From assembly GCA_902604835.1 (NCBI GenBank), contig CACKZW010000007.1, positions 1 to 43,840 on the forward strand: a stretch of DNA of 43,840 bases. The letters are read 5' to 3'. This document shows positions 34,874-43,665 of the stretch, piece after piece (position 1 is the first letter of the stretch; every line of letters begins with the position of its first letter). Made by a program: the position numbers and the translations under genes. This DNA comes from an uncultured Candidatus Actinomarina sp. GTDB lineage: Bacteria; Actinomycetota; Acidimicrobiia; Actinomarinales; Actinomarinaceae. Below the pieces are notes generated by a model that saw nothing but the letters and a program-made list of their open reading frames with translations, had not been told where the DNA came from and did no database searches.

Positions 34874-34966
34874 GTTCATAGCCAGCTCTCTAGACAACTA
34901 AATTGGAACACCCTTACTCCGCCCAACTTTCCAATTGGTGCCAGTTCTAGAGAGCTGGGTATGAAC
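34874..34966 (+). ncRNA. Structured leader of rsmH: long hairpin, candidate mraW RNA motif
   Basis: The whole 87-base gap between the mraZ stop and the rsmH ATG is a hairpin. The outer arms are 34874-34894 and 34946-34966, 21 bases with 20 pairs. A short 3-bp continuation follows, then an inner 8-bp stem AAUUGGAA/UUCCAAUU (34901-34908 with 34929-34936), and a 20-base C/U-rich apical loop. The rsmH start codon (34961-34963) is inside the 3' arm. Rfam describes an actinobacterial mraW RNA motif in this same place, which makes it the best candidate; I cannot run the covariance model. It is not a terminator: there is no T run. Confidence 0.7.
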
Positions 34967-35878
34967 AAAAACAGGGTTGGGTACATGCCACACAATGGTG
35001 TGATGAAAGAAGAAATATCTTCTATCTTAGATGATGTTCCTCCAGGTATATTTATCGATTCAACTTATGGGTACGGTTCTCATTTCGATATTATTTTGCA
35101 ACACAATCAACTTACAGCCATCGGATTTGATCGTGACCTAGAAGCAGTTAATAGTAGTGATTCTTCTCACGAAGTAATTAATCTTAATTTTTCAATGATA
35201 AGTGATTATATAAACAATAATTCTCTGTCACCAATTAGCGGCGTTTTATATGATCTTGGTGTTTCAAGTCATCAGATTGATTCCCCACATAGAGGATTTT
35301 CTTTTTCGCTTGATTCGAATCTTGACATGAGAATGAATCAAAAAGACGAACTTACAGCTGAAAAAGTCTTGAATACTTTTTCATATGAGAATCTTTATTC
35401 AATTTTTAATGAATTTGGAGAAGAAAGATATTCAAAAAGTATTGCCAAAAAAATTATAGAAAATAGACCCATAAATAAAACTAGTGAATTATCAAACATA
35501 ATTAGAAATTCTGTACCTAAGCAAAATCCAATATTTATTGAAAAAAGTATTAGAAGAATATTTCAAGCTTTAAGAATATATATAAATGATGAACTTAACG
35601 AATTAAAAGAATCTTTATTAAAAGTAAAAGATTTGATTCAAAAAAATGGTGTAATTATCTGTATCTCTTATCACTCTTTAGAGGATCGAATCATTAAAAA
35701 TTTTATGAAAGATTTAACATTGGGATGTATTTGCGATCCTTCAATTGCAATATGTGTTTGTAATAATATTCAAAATTTTGAATACCCAAAAAGAAAAAAA
35801 AATTATCCAAAAAAAGATGAAATTAATTCAAATTCGAGAGCCAATTCAGCAACATTAAGGTATGTAAGAAAAATATGA
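34961..35878 (+). CDS. rsmH: 16S rRNA m4C1402 methyltransferase RsmH (MraW)
   Basis: A 305-residue SAM-dependent methyltransferase acting on C1402 of 16S rRNA. The N-terminus YMPHNGVMKEEI corresponds to the H-x-P-V-M-x-x-E motif, DSTYGYGSHF to the SAM site, and LGVSSHQIDSPHRGFSFSLDSNLDMRM is a family signature; SYHSLEDRIIKNF and the final NSRANSATLRYVRK complete it. The chosen ATG (34961) gives a normal length; the next Met lies eight codons later (34985). The ATG is in the 3' arm of a strong hairpin. ATGA overlap with ftsL. Confidence 0.95.
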   Translation: MNKNRVGYMPHNGVMKEEISSILDDVPPGIFIDSTYGYGSHFDIILQHNQLTAIGFDRDLEAVNSSDSSHEVINLNFSMISDYINNNSLSPISGVLYDLGVSSHQIDSPHRGFSFSLDSNLDMRMNQKDELTAEKVLNTFSYENLYSIFNEFGEERYSKSIAKKIIENRPINKTSELSNIIRNSVPKQNPIFIEKSIRRIFQALRIYINDELNELKESLLKVKDLIQKNGVIICISYHSLEDRIIKNFMKDLTLGCICDPSIAICVCNNIQNFEYPKRKKNYPKKDEINSNSRANSATLRYVRKI

Positions 35879-36198
35879 GAAAAAAATATATTTTTAGATT
35901 CGCTTATTTTCTTTTATCTGCTTCTGTAGTTTTATCTTTGTTTATAAATTTGAGAATTAATGAACTTTCAAATGAACTATCAGTTATCAATTCTGAAATA
36001 GTTGAATTAGAACTTTTTAAAGCAAATCTTAATATTGAGTATATTAGAAAATACTCTTTTGAAAATATAGAAAATTTATCAAAATTAAAATCCTATGAGC
36101 GATTAAGAGTTAGTAATTTAAATTTAGATTTAGAAATTCCTTATAAAATGAACACAGAAGAAGTGCAAGAAACAATTGTTTTGGGTTTTGGAAGATGA
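35875..36198 (+). CDS. ftsL: FtsL-like septum formation protein
   Basis: A 107-residue, single-pass membrane protein: a short basic N-terminus (MRKKYIFRF), one helix (about 6-26) and a short coiled coil outside (RINELSNELSVINSEIVELELFKANL). This matches FtsL in size and layout, with low sequence conservation as always for this family; the assignment rests on location between rsmH and ftsI. FtsL links FtsB and FtsQ to the FtsW-FtsI synthase. Four-base overlaps join it to both neighbours. Confidence 0.78.
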   Translation: MRKKYIFRFAYFLLSASVVLSLFINLRINELSNELSVINSEIVELELFKANLNIEYIRKYSFENIENLSKLKSYERLRVSNLNLDLEIPYKMNTEEVQETIVLGFGR

Positions 36199-37871
36199 AA
36201 CTGTCATCAAACAAAATGAAACTTAATTTTCTATTTGTATTGGTATTAACCCTTGTTACTTTTGGTTCATATCTATTCATTCAAAAAGTTTATGCATTGC
36301 AGTTTATTGAGTCTGATTTTTTTGAAAATCAAGCCCTGTCTTACAGGCAAAGAGTTGAAATACTTGAAGCAAAAAGAGGTGCTATATATGATAAAAACTT
36401 TAATGTTTTAGCAAGTAGTGTTCAATCTTATAATATTGCAGTAAAGTCAAATGAAATTGATGATTTAAGTTTTGTGAGGATTCTCTCTTCATTGCTTAAT
36501 GTAGATGAAGTTGAAATTTTAAAAAAGCTTAGTGAGAATTCAAAATTTTTTTACTTAAAAAGAAATGTTGATTATGAAACAGGAAATAAAATAAAATCTT
36601 GGAAATTTAATGGTATACATTTGGAAAGTTCAGACAAAAGAAATGTTTATGATAACTCAACATCAAATATAATAGGATTCGTTGATCCTGATGGAAATGG
36701 AATTGAAGGGTTGGAGTTTTATTTTGATACTCTCCTCAAAGGAGAAGATGGTGAACTACGATATGAATCAGCTCCTAATGGAGCAATCATTCCACAGGGA
36801 GAAGTTACAACGATTCAACCAAAGCACGGAGAAGATTTAATACTTTCGATAGATTCAGAATTACAATATCTAAGTAAAAATCTTTGTCAAGATGCACTCA
36901 ATGACACACAAGCCTTCATGTGCTCAGTTGTTTTTGCTAATGCTGTGACAGGAGAAATTCTTATCTCTGCAGAGGAATCATCAACAAATAATGATTATTT
37001 TAATATTGACCTAATTAGCGCAAGAGCAAATTACGAACCTGGCTCGGCATTAAAAATCTTTACCATAGGCTCATTAATTGAAAAGGGGGTAGTTAATGAA
37101 GATGATGTTTATTTAGTTGAAGATAAGATAGAAATTATTGATGGATCATGTAAAGAGGATTTTGAAGGTTATAAAGGGTGTTTTAGAGATTTTCTTAAGC
37201 ATGAACCTATTAACCTTTCAGTCAAAGAAATTATTGAAAGATCATCGAATGTAGGAACAGTTAAAATTGTTAACGATGGAAGTATAAATGAAGTTGAGAT
37301 GTTCTTAAAAAGGTTTGGCTTTGGTTCAAAAACAGGAGTTGAATTGTCTGGAGAGTCAAAAGGAGCATTTACCGAATACAATACATGTTCAACATGTTTA
37401 AGTTCTTTATCAATAGGATATTCAATTAACACCACACAGTACCAAATGGTGAAAGCATATGCAATAATTGCAAATGAAGGATCAGATTTAAATCTTTCGT
37501 TAACAAGAAGTAATCAACAAAATAACAATAACAAAAAAGTTATAGATCGTAATCTTGCAAAAAGATTAAAGATGCTTCTTATTAATGTTGTGGAGGGACC
37601 TAATGGAACAGGAAAATCGTTAAAAATGGATGATTACATTATTGGTGGTAAAACAGGAACTAGTAGAACTTATCTAGAAGGCGTTGGTTACTCAGATGAT
37701 AGATTTACAACTTCTTTTACAGGATTTATCGAGACATCCAATGGTCCAATTGTAGGCTCAGTAATATTATGGGGGGCAAAGGGCTCACCAATCTCTGAAT
37801 ATGTAACAGGTGGTTCTACAGCTGCTCCAATATTCAAAACAATAGTAAGAAATCTTCTTCCAAGCGGTTAA
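36195..37871 (+). CDS. ftsI: Peptidoglycan transpeptidase FtsI (PBP3-type)
   Basis: A 558-residue class B penicillin-binding protein that cross-links septal peptidoglycan. One N-terminal helix (about 10-30), the PBP dimer domain (about 50-200) and a transpeptidase domain. The active-site motifs are intact: SALK with nucleophile Ser284, SSN at 350-352 and KTG at 486-488. GVELSGESKGAF and LSIGYSINTTQYQMVKAYA are further marks. No PASTA domains follow. It overlaps ftsL by four bases and is followed one base later by murE. Confidence 0.93.
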   Translation: MKLSSNKMKLNFLFVLVLTLVTFGSYLFIQKVYALQFIESDFFENQALSYRQRVEILEAKRGAIYDKNFNVLASSVQSYNIAVKSNEIDDLSFVRILSSLLNVDEVEILKKLSENSKFFYLKRNVDYETGNKIKSWKFNGIHLESSDKRNVYDNSTSNIIGFVDPDGNGIEGLEFYFDTLLKGEDGELRYESAPNGAIIPQGEVTTIQPKHGEDLILSIDSELQYLSKNLCQDALNDTQAFMCSVVFANAVTGEILISAEESSTNNDYFNIDLISARANYEPGSALKIFTIGSLIEKGVVNEDDVYLVEDKIEIIDGSCKEDFEGYKGCFRDFLKHEPINLSVKEIIERSSNVGTVKIVNDGSINEVEMFLKRFGFGSKTGVELSGESKGAFTEYNTCSTCLSSLSIGYSINTTQYQMVKAYAIIANEGSDLNLSLTRSNQQNNNNKKVIDRNLAKRLKMLLINVVEGPNGTGKSLKMDDYIIGGKTGTSRTYLEGVGYSDDRFTTSFTGFIETSNGPIVGSVILWGAKGSPISEYVTGGSTAAPIFKTIVRNLLPSG

Positions 37872-37872
37872 C

Positions 37873-39276
37873 ATGAAAAAGTTAAATTTGAGAGATTTGA
37901 ACTTATCGCAGAGTGATATTAATAAATTTGTAAATAGTTCAACAGATGTTGAACGTGATTCAATTCTTTTTATAGATAACGTAAATGTTGAAAAGCTTGA
38001 TAGGAACGTTAATGATGCTTTGACGAAAAATGCAAAAAAAATATTCACCTCTGAAAAATGTAATATAAATAATGAAAAAATTTTAAAGGTCTCAAATTAT
38101 GAAGAAGTTTTAAATCAAGCATATAGTTATATGTGTCCTGATTATCAGAAAAAAACTTATTTTGGAATTACTGGAACTAATGGAAAAACTACAACCGGTC
38201 ATTATTTAGAGCAAATTTTAGGTAATAACACTATTTTTATCGGAACTAACAATGAAAATCTATTTCGTGATATAACAAAAGAGAAGCATCTAACATCCCC
38301 AAAATTGTTCAATATTTTAAAATTTTTAGGTAAACCTAAAAACAGAACTTACGAAAATATAATTTTAGAAGCTTCTTCTCATGCTCTTGATCAAGAAAGA
38401 TTTAAGGGTATAAAATTTAATACTTCTGGATTTACGAATCTTTCAAGGGATCATTTTGATTATCATAAAAACATAAATAAATATTTTGAAGCTAAGCTAA
38501 AACTTTTTTCAAAAAACTTATCTGATAAGTTTGTTTACTTTGATAGTGAATGGGGAAATAAAGTTAAAGAGAATTCTATTATCCCATCATTTAAGATAGG
38601 TAATAATAATGATTCAAATCTTAGAATTCTAGGAGAAAAATTATTTCCAAATATTAGTCTAAAAATTCAAGTCAATGAAGTTAAACATGATATAAATTTG
38701 AACGTTACTGGTCCAAATTTCAATTTAAATTTCCTACTTGCTTTATCAATGGCTTATTTTTCAGAAAAATTAAATATTCAAAATTATGATAAAAATTTTA
38801 AAAATATTCAAAATCCTAAGGGAAGGTTTGAAATAATTAATTATAAGAGTAACAAAATAGTTGTAGATTATGCCCACACACCTGACGCAATCAAAACTAC
38901 AGTAGATTTTGTAAACCAATATTTCTCTAATGTAATTGTAGTATTCGGTGCAGGAGGTGATAGGGACACAGAAAAGCGTCTGCTTATGGGGAATGCAACA
39001 AAAAATGCGGATCAAATAATTATTACAAATGACAATCCACGTCATGAAGATCCTGAAAAGATTGCAAATGATATTCTCCAAGGATGCGAAAAAGAAAAAA
39101 CTATTGTAATACTTGATAGGAAAGAAGCAATAACTTATGGCATTAACCAACTCAAGGACAATTCAGTTTTATTAGTATTAGGTAAAGGGCATGAAATGCA
39201 TCAAGAGATAAAAAATAAAAAAATTAATTTCAATGATTTCGAATACATCTCTGACCTTTTAGGAGATATAAATTGA
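37873..39276 (+). CDS. murE: UDP-MurNAc-L-Ala-D-Glu:meso-DAP ligase MurE
   Basis: A 467-residue ATP-dependent Mur ligase. P-loop GITGTNGKTTT near residue 100; EASSHALDQERF and YFEAKLKLF (carbamylated Lys) form the centre; YAHTPDAIK and NDNPRHEDP near residue 384 mark the C-terminal domain. DNPR is the meso-diaminopimelate-recognising motif, so the stem peptide is of the DAP type. The start is one base after ftsI, and its end overlaps mraY by four. murF, which normally lies next, is not present. It is slightly shorter than usual in the N-terminal domain. Confidence 0.94.
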   Translation: MKKLNLRDLNLSQSDINKFVNSSTDVERDSILFIDNVNVEKLDRNVNDALTKNAKKIFTSEKCNINNEKILKVSNYEEVLNQAYSYMCPDYQKKTYFGITGTNGKTTTGHYLEQILGNNTIFIGTNNENLFRDITKEKHLTSPKLFNILKFLGKPKNRTYENIILEASSHALDQERFKGIKFNTSGFTNLSRDHFDYHKNINKYFEAKLKLFSKNLSDKFVYFDSEWGNKVKENSIIPSFKIGNNNDSNLRILGEKLFPNISLKIQVNEVKHDINLNVTGPNFNLNFLLALSMAYFSEKLNIQNYDKNFKNIQNPKGRFEIINYKSNKIVVDYAHTPDAIKTTVDFVNQYFSNVIVVFGAGGDRDTEKRLLMGNATKNADQIIITNDNPRHEDPEKIANDILQGCEKEKTIVILDRKEAITYGINQLKDNSVLLVLGKGHEMHQEIKNKKINFNDFEYISDLLGDIN

Positions 39277-40331
39277 TTGGAATTATTGTTGCAGGAGCAA
39301 TTTCATTTATTTGTGTAATTCTCTCTACATTTATTGGGGTAAATTATTTTAAAACTCGAAATATAGGTCAACCGATACAAAAAGAAGTTGTTTTTCATGA
39401 TCATAAAAAAGGAACTCCAACTATGGGAGGAGTGTTCATAATCTTTGGTACCTACTCTGGGTACATTCTTTCACATATCAATTTTTGGACTATTGGTGAG
39501 GGCTTTAAGGTTGAATTTATAGATATAAATCCGGTAATTTTATTATCACTTTCATTAGGAACGCTGATGGCCTGTGTAGGTTTAATTGATGATTTATTAA
39601 AAGTTCGAAAGAATAGAAATCTGGGGCTTAGAGCAAGAAACAAAATATTTTTGCAAATTCTTGTCGCATCTATTACAAGTTTTTATTTTTACTATCTTGA
39701 CTACTCATCAACATTTTATTTTTTTAGTGGATTTGGTCTCGAAGTAGGTTTACTTAAATGGTTAATTATTACTTTTTTAATAGTTGGAATTACTAATTCT
39801 GTAAACCTAACAGATGGACTTGATGGGCTAGTAGCAGGATCGTCATCAGTTTCTTTTGGAGGAATCCTAATAATTTCATTCTGGATATTTAGACATCCAG
39901 AATATTACTCAAGTTTTATGAATAATGAAATTATTGATCTTGATCTCTCTATACTTATTTCTGCTTTAGCTGGTTCAGCACTCGGTTTTTTATGGTGGAA
40001 TACCAATCCTGCAAAAATAATTATGGGAGATGTTGGCTCTCATTTTATTGGTTCGATGTTTCCGATCATATTGATTTCAATCGGCGCTGATGGCTTAATT
40101 TTGTTTTTCTGTTTTCTATATATTTTCGAGGCTTTGTCTGTAATAATCCAAGTTTCTTCATTTAAATTAAATCAAAAAAGAATATTTAAAATGACACCAA
40201 TTCATCATCATTTTGAGATGAGTGGATGGGCTGAAACAACAATAATTGTGAGATTTTGGATCATTAATGGAATATTTATCGTAATAGGGCTTGGTCTATT
40301 TTATGGAGACTGGGTATTGTTTGGAAATTAA
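39273..40331 (+). CDS. mraY: Phospho-MurNAc-pentapeptide translocase MraY
   Basis: A 352-residue, ten-helix membrane enzyme that forms lipid I. Motifs in order: KKGTPTMGGVFII, GLIDDLLKVRKNRNLGL (catalytic Asp pair), SVNLTDGLDGLVAGSS, NPAKIIMGDVGSHF, and PIHHHFEMSGWAE. TTG start at 39273 inside the murE stop region, so translation is coupled. Family and function are certain; it comes straight after murE instead of murF. Confidence 0.96.
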   Translation: MIGIIVAGAISFICVILSTFIGVNYFKTRNIGQPIQKEVVFHDHKKGTPTMGGVFIIFGTYSGYILSHINFWTIGEGFKVEFIDINPVILLSLSLGTLMACVGLIDDLLKVRKNRNLGLRARNKIFLQILVASITSFYFYYLDYSSTFYFFSGFGLEVGLLKWLIITFLIVGITNSVNLTDGLDGLVAGSSSVSFGGILIISFWIFRHPEYYSSFMNNEIIDLDLSILISALAGSALGFLWWNTNPAKIIMGDVGSHFIGSMFPIILISIGADGLILFFCFLYIFEALSVIIQVSSFKLNQKRIFKMTPIHHHFEMSGWAETTIIVRFWIINGIFIVIGLGLFYGDWVLFGN

Positions 40332-41546
40332 GTGAAAACATTAATTTTTGGCTATGGCATAACTGGAAAAGCTGTAGAAAACTTTTTAAAAAATAAATCA
40401 AGAGAATATTTGATTTATGACGATAACAAAAATGTAATTTCTGACATCGAAAAGGAGCTACTATTTGATGAATCACAAATTGATATAATTGATGAAGTTG
40501 TAATCTCTCCTGGTATAAATCCAAGTCACAAACAAATTAAGAATTTTGGAATCAAAAACAAAATAATTACAGATATTGATTTATTTTCAAGAGAATTTAA
40601 AGGAAACTTTATTGGTGTTACTGGAACAAATGGAAAGACTACATTTGTAAATTTATTGTCTAATTTTCTGATCTCAAAAGGCATTAATGCTGTTGCATGT
40701 GGAAATGTTGGAGTTTCCCCATTAAGTATTAATTTTAAAGATAAAGATTTTGCTATTGTAGAACTATCAAGCTTTCAGCTTCATTATGCATCAAATCTTC
40801 AAATTGATTTTGGGATATTTCTTAACTTTCATTCTGATCACCTTGACTGGCACAAAGATGAGAAGGAATATAGAAAATCAAAATTAAAATTATTGACCTT
40901 TTTAAAATCAAACGAAAATTTAGTAACGGGTTTTAACACATTATCAGAAAAACATCTTGAAGATATTTTAAATGTTCCTATTAATAAAAATAAAGATGAG
41001 CTTTTAATGAAAAATTATGACTTTGACGACATGAGTTTTCCAGTAGATACCTGCCTGTCTTTTATAAAAATAATTGAAAAATTAGATATAAATCCAGACG
41101 AAGGATATGAATATTTGAAAAAAGAAGTTCATTCTGAACATCGCTTTGAATTCGTTGATTCGATTAATGGAACAAATTTTATTAATGATTCAAAGTCTAC
41201 CAATTTTCATTCCATGTCCGTAGCTACATCCAGAGTGAGGAATGCACTATTAATCATGCATGGAATAACAAAGAATATTCCGGAAGATGAAATAAATATT
41301 TCTGGTGAAATAAAAAAAATACTTGTCCCAAAAAATATGAATATTGATATAGAAGTACGTAACTGTGAAATTGTTGAGTTAGATTCTATTTTAAGTTTAG
41401 AAACCTATCTTGCAGAAGAATATCAAAATTTCGAGACAATATTATTTTCTTGTGGAGGTTCAAGCTTTTCTGATTTTAAAGATTACAAGCACAGGGGATT
41501 ATTTTTTAAGAATATAGTAAACAATTTAAAGGAAAATACAAGATGA
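40332..41546 (+). CDS. murD: UDP-N-acetylmuramoylalanine-D-glutamate ligase MurD
   Basis: A 404-residue Mur ligase that adds D-glutamate. GTG start directly after the mraY stop. N-terminal UDP-binding Rossmann domain (GYGITGKAVENFL), P-loop GVTGTNGKTTFV, ELSSFQL, LNFHSDHLDWHKDEKEYRKSK and EHRFEFVDSINGTNFINDSKSTN; the C-terminus ends with SCGGSSFSDFKDYKHRG. It is about 40 residues shorter than E. coli MurD, in the usual range for reduced genomes. ATGA overlap with ftsW. Confidence 0.94.
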   Translation: MKTLIFGYGITGKAVENFLKNKSREYLIYDDNKNVISDIEKELLFDESQIDIIDEVVISPGINPSHKQIKNFGIKNKIITDIDLFSREFKGNFIGVTGTNGKTTFVNLLSNFLISKGINAVACGNVGVSPLSINFKDKDFAIVELSSFQLHYASNLQIDFGIFLNFHSDHLDWHKDEKEYRKSKLKLLTFLKSNENLVTGFNTLSEKHLEDILNVPINKNKDELLMKNYDFDDMSFPVDTCLSFIKIIEKLDINPDEGYEYLKKEVHSEHRFEFVDSINGTNFINDSKSTNFHSMSVATSRVRNALLIMHGITKNIPEDEINISGEIKKILVPKNMNIDIEVRNCEIVELDSILSLETYLAEEYQNFETILFSCGGSSFSDFKDYKHRGLFFKNIVNNLKENTR

Positions 41547-42631
41547 ATCTAACCTATTCATTTTTTCAAAGAGTTAATCTTTTTAGTATATGGTTTTTGG
41601 TAACTTTTGGAATTTTAGTAAATATATCTGCCTCATCAGTACAAGGTTTAAATCAATTTAACGACAATTTCTACTTTATTAAAAGACATATAGCTGCTGT
41701 ATTAATTGGAGTTTTAATTTTTAATATAGGTAAAAAAATTAATTTTTATTCTTACAGCAGATTCATCAACTTTTCGATTGTATTTGCTACATCGGCTTTA
41801 TTTTTTGTCTTAACTTATGGAATTGTACGAGGTGGTAGTAGAAGATGGGTAGATCTTGGAATAATTAATTTTCAACCTAGTGAATTGGCAAAACCGATAA
41901 TTATACTTTGGGTTGCTTATCAATTAAATAATATGGATTCAAAATTTAACAATTTTTTCTATTTGAGAAGAGCAATGTTTTTACCAATTGTTTGTTGTTT
42001 TTTCATATATCTTCAACCAGATTATGGAACAACAATTACAATATTTGGGATTTTATTGTCTCAGATAGTATTTTCAAAGATTGATTTTAAATACCCAGTT
42101 GGAATATTATCCCTCTCTGTTGTTCCTCTCTACTTTTTAGCTATATCTGGAAGTTATAGGTTTAATAGAATATCTACTTGGCTAGACAGAGATTGTGACT
42201 TAGGAATTGATTTGTTAGGTGCTTGTTTTCAGTTGAATCAAAGTAGAATCGCAATTAGTTCCGGCGGAATGTTTGGATTAGGACCTGGAACGTCTCGTGC
42301 AAGATGGGGAATGCTACCTAACTCACATACAGATTTTATAGTATCTATAATTGGCGAAGAATATGGTTTCGTGGGACTTTTAATTTTCGTTATCATATTA
42401 GGATTCCTAATTATCTCATTCTATGGCCTAGCAATTTCGACTAAAAGTGAATTCAAGAAATTAACATTTGCAGGATTAGGTTCTTGGGTATTTATTCAAA
42501 CATCTATAAATTTGGGTGGAGCAGTAGGCCTTTTACCAATAACCGGGATAGTTTTACCATTTATATCATACGGTAGTAGTGCGATGGTTGCACTATTTAT
42601 TGGAATTGCAATAGGGTATTCAAAAATATGA
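41543..42631 (+). CDS. ftsW: Lipid II glycosyltransferase FtsW (SEDS)
   Basis: A 362-residue membrane protein with about ten helices. SEDS marks are visible: GGSRRWVDLGIINFQPSELAKP, LQPDYGTTI, PNSHTDFIVSIIGEEYGFVG and TGIVLPFISYGSS near the C-terminus. It polymerises septal glycan strands together with FtsI, whose gene lies four genes upstream. Length is standard; overlapping starts couple it to murD and murG. Confidence 0.94.
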   Translation: MNLTYSFFQRVNLFSIWFLVTFGILVNISASSVQGLNQFNDNFYFIKRHIAAVLIGVLIFNIGKKINFYSYSRFINFSIVFATSALFFVLTYGIVRGGSRRWVDLGIINFQPSELAKPIIILWVAYQLNNMDSKFNNFFYLRRAMFLPIVCCFFIYLQPDYGTTITIFGILLSQIVFSKIDFKYPVGILSLSVVPLYFLAISGSYRFNRISTWLDRDCDLGIDLLGACFQLNQSRIAISSGGMFGLGPGTSRARWGMLPNSHTDFIVSIIGEEYGFVGLLIFVIILGFLIISFYGLAISTKSEFKKLTFAGLGSWVFIQTSINLGGAVGLLPITGIVLPFISYGSSAMVALFIGIAIGYSKI

Positions 42632-43665
42632 ATCAAAATAAAATTATGTTCTTCTGTGTTGGAACTGGTGGGCACGTACTTCCAGTTAAGAATATTATTG
42701 ATGAATTATTAAATAGTGGAATATCAAAAAATCAAATTGAAATAGTAACAGATAGTAGAGGCATTAAGTTCCTACAAGAAGTTAATGTAAAATGCTATAC
42801 AACCGACGTGTATAAATCCGATATTGGAAAATTAGGATATTTAATTAATGTAACCAAAATTTTTAAGACAATCTCGAATATAAATAAGCATATGGATTTT
42901 AAAAATACAAAAATAATTTTTACTACTGGGTCTTACATTGCTCCTATTGCAGCGTACTTAAGCCGGAGAAAGAAAATAAAACTGTTCGTTCAAGAACAGA
43001 ATATTTATACAGGTTTAGGAAATAAGATTGCTTCTTATTTTAAAAGTACAGTATTTTCTTCATATCCAGATACAAAAAATGTTAATCAAAAAAATTTAGA
43101 ATTTGTTGGCCCTGTAATTCATAAAAATATAAAAAAATCTAATAAAGATATTAATGAAAATATTGTAATTGGAGTACAAGGCGGAAGCCAAGGCTCTATC
43201 GAAGTCAATAATTTGATATACGAATATTTAGAGAATCACAAATTGAATAAAGTAAAAATATTACATATTGTTGGCCCATCAAATATTGATACAACAAAAA
43301 ATTTTAATAATTATGAACAATTCGAATACGTGGATAATATGAATGATTTCTATCGTCAAATTGATATCCAAATTTCAAGAGCTGGTGGAGGTATTCTCGA
43401 AGCATTATATTTAAATATTCCTTTAATTCTCATACCCTATAAATTAGGAACTACATCATCACATCAGCAGATGAATGCTAAATTTCTTGTAGATAATGAA
43501 TCTGCAATTATATGTAATAATTACACTGACCTTGAAAAAGAACTCTTAATTATTGATAATGAAAATACTGATTGGTTAGATAAATACAAAGTAAACAACA
43601 CAATAGAAAGCGGAAATAAAGAAATAATTAAACGAATTATTCAGGAAATCAAAAATGGATTATAA
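42628..43665 (+). CDS. murG: UDP-GlcNAc:lipid I GlcNAc transferase MurG
   Basis: A 345-residue peripheral GT-B glycosyltransferase that makes lipid II on the inner face of the membrane. N-terminal GTGGHVLPVKNI (the GGHxxP loop), central QGGSQGSIEVN, and the donor-binding RAGGGILEALYLNIPLILIPY with SSHQQMNAKFL. It overlaps ftsW by four bases and murC by eleven. Typical length and no lost motif. Confidence 0.93.
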   Translation: MNQNKIMFFCVGTGGHVLPVKNIIDELLNSGISKNQIEIVTDSRGIKFLQEVNVKCYTTDVYKSDIGKLGYLINVTKIFKTISNINKHMDFKNTKIIFTTGSYIAPIAAYLSRRKKIKLFVQEQNIYTGLGNKIASYFKSTVFSSYPDTKNVNQKNLEFVGPVIHKNIKKSNKDINENIVIGVQGGSQGSIEVNNLIYEYLENHKLNKVKILHIVGPSNIDTTKNFNNYEQFEYVDNMNDFYRQIDIQISRAGGGILEALYLNIPLILIPYKLGTTSSHQQMNAKFLVDNESAIICNNYTDLEKELLIIDNENTDWLDKYKVNNTIESGNKEIIKRIIQEIKNGL

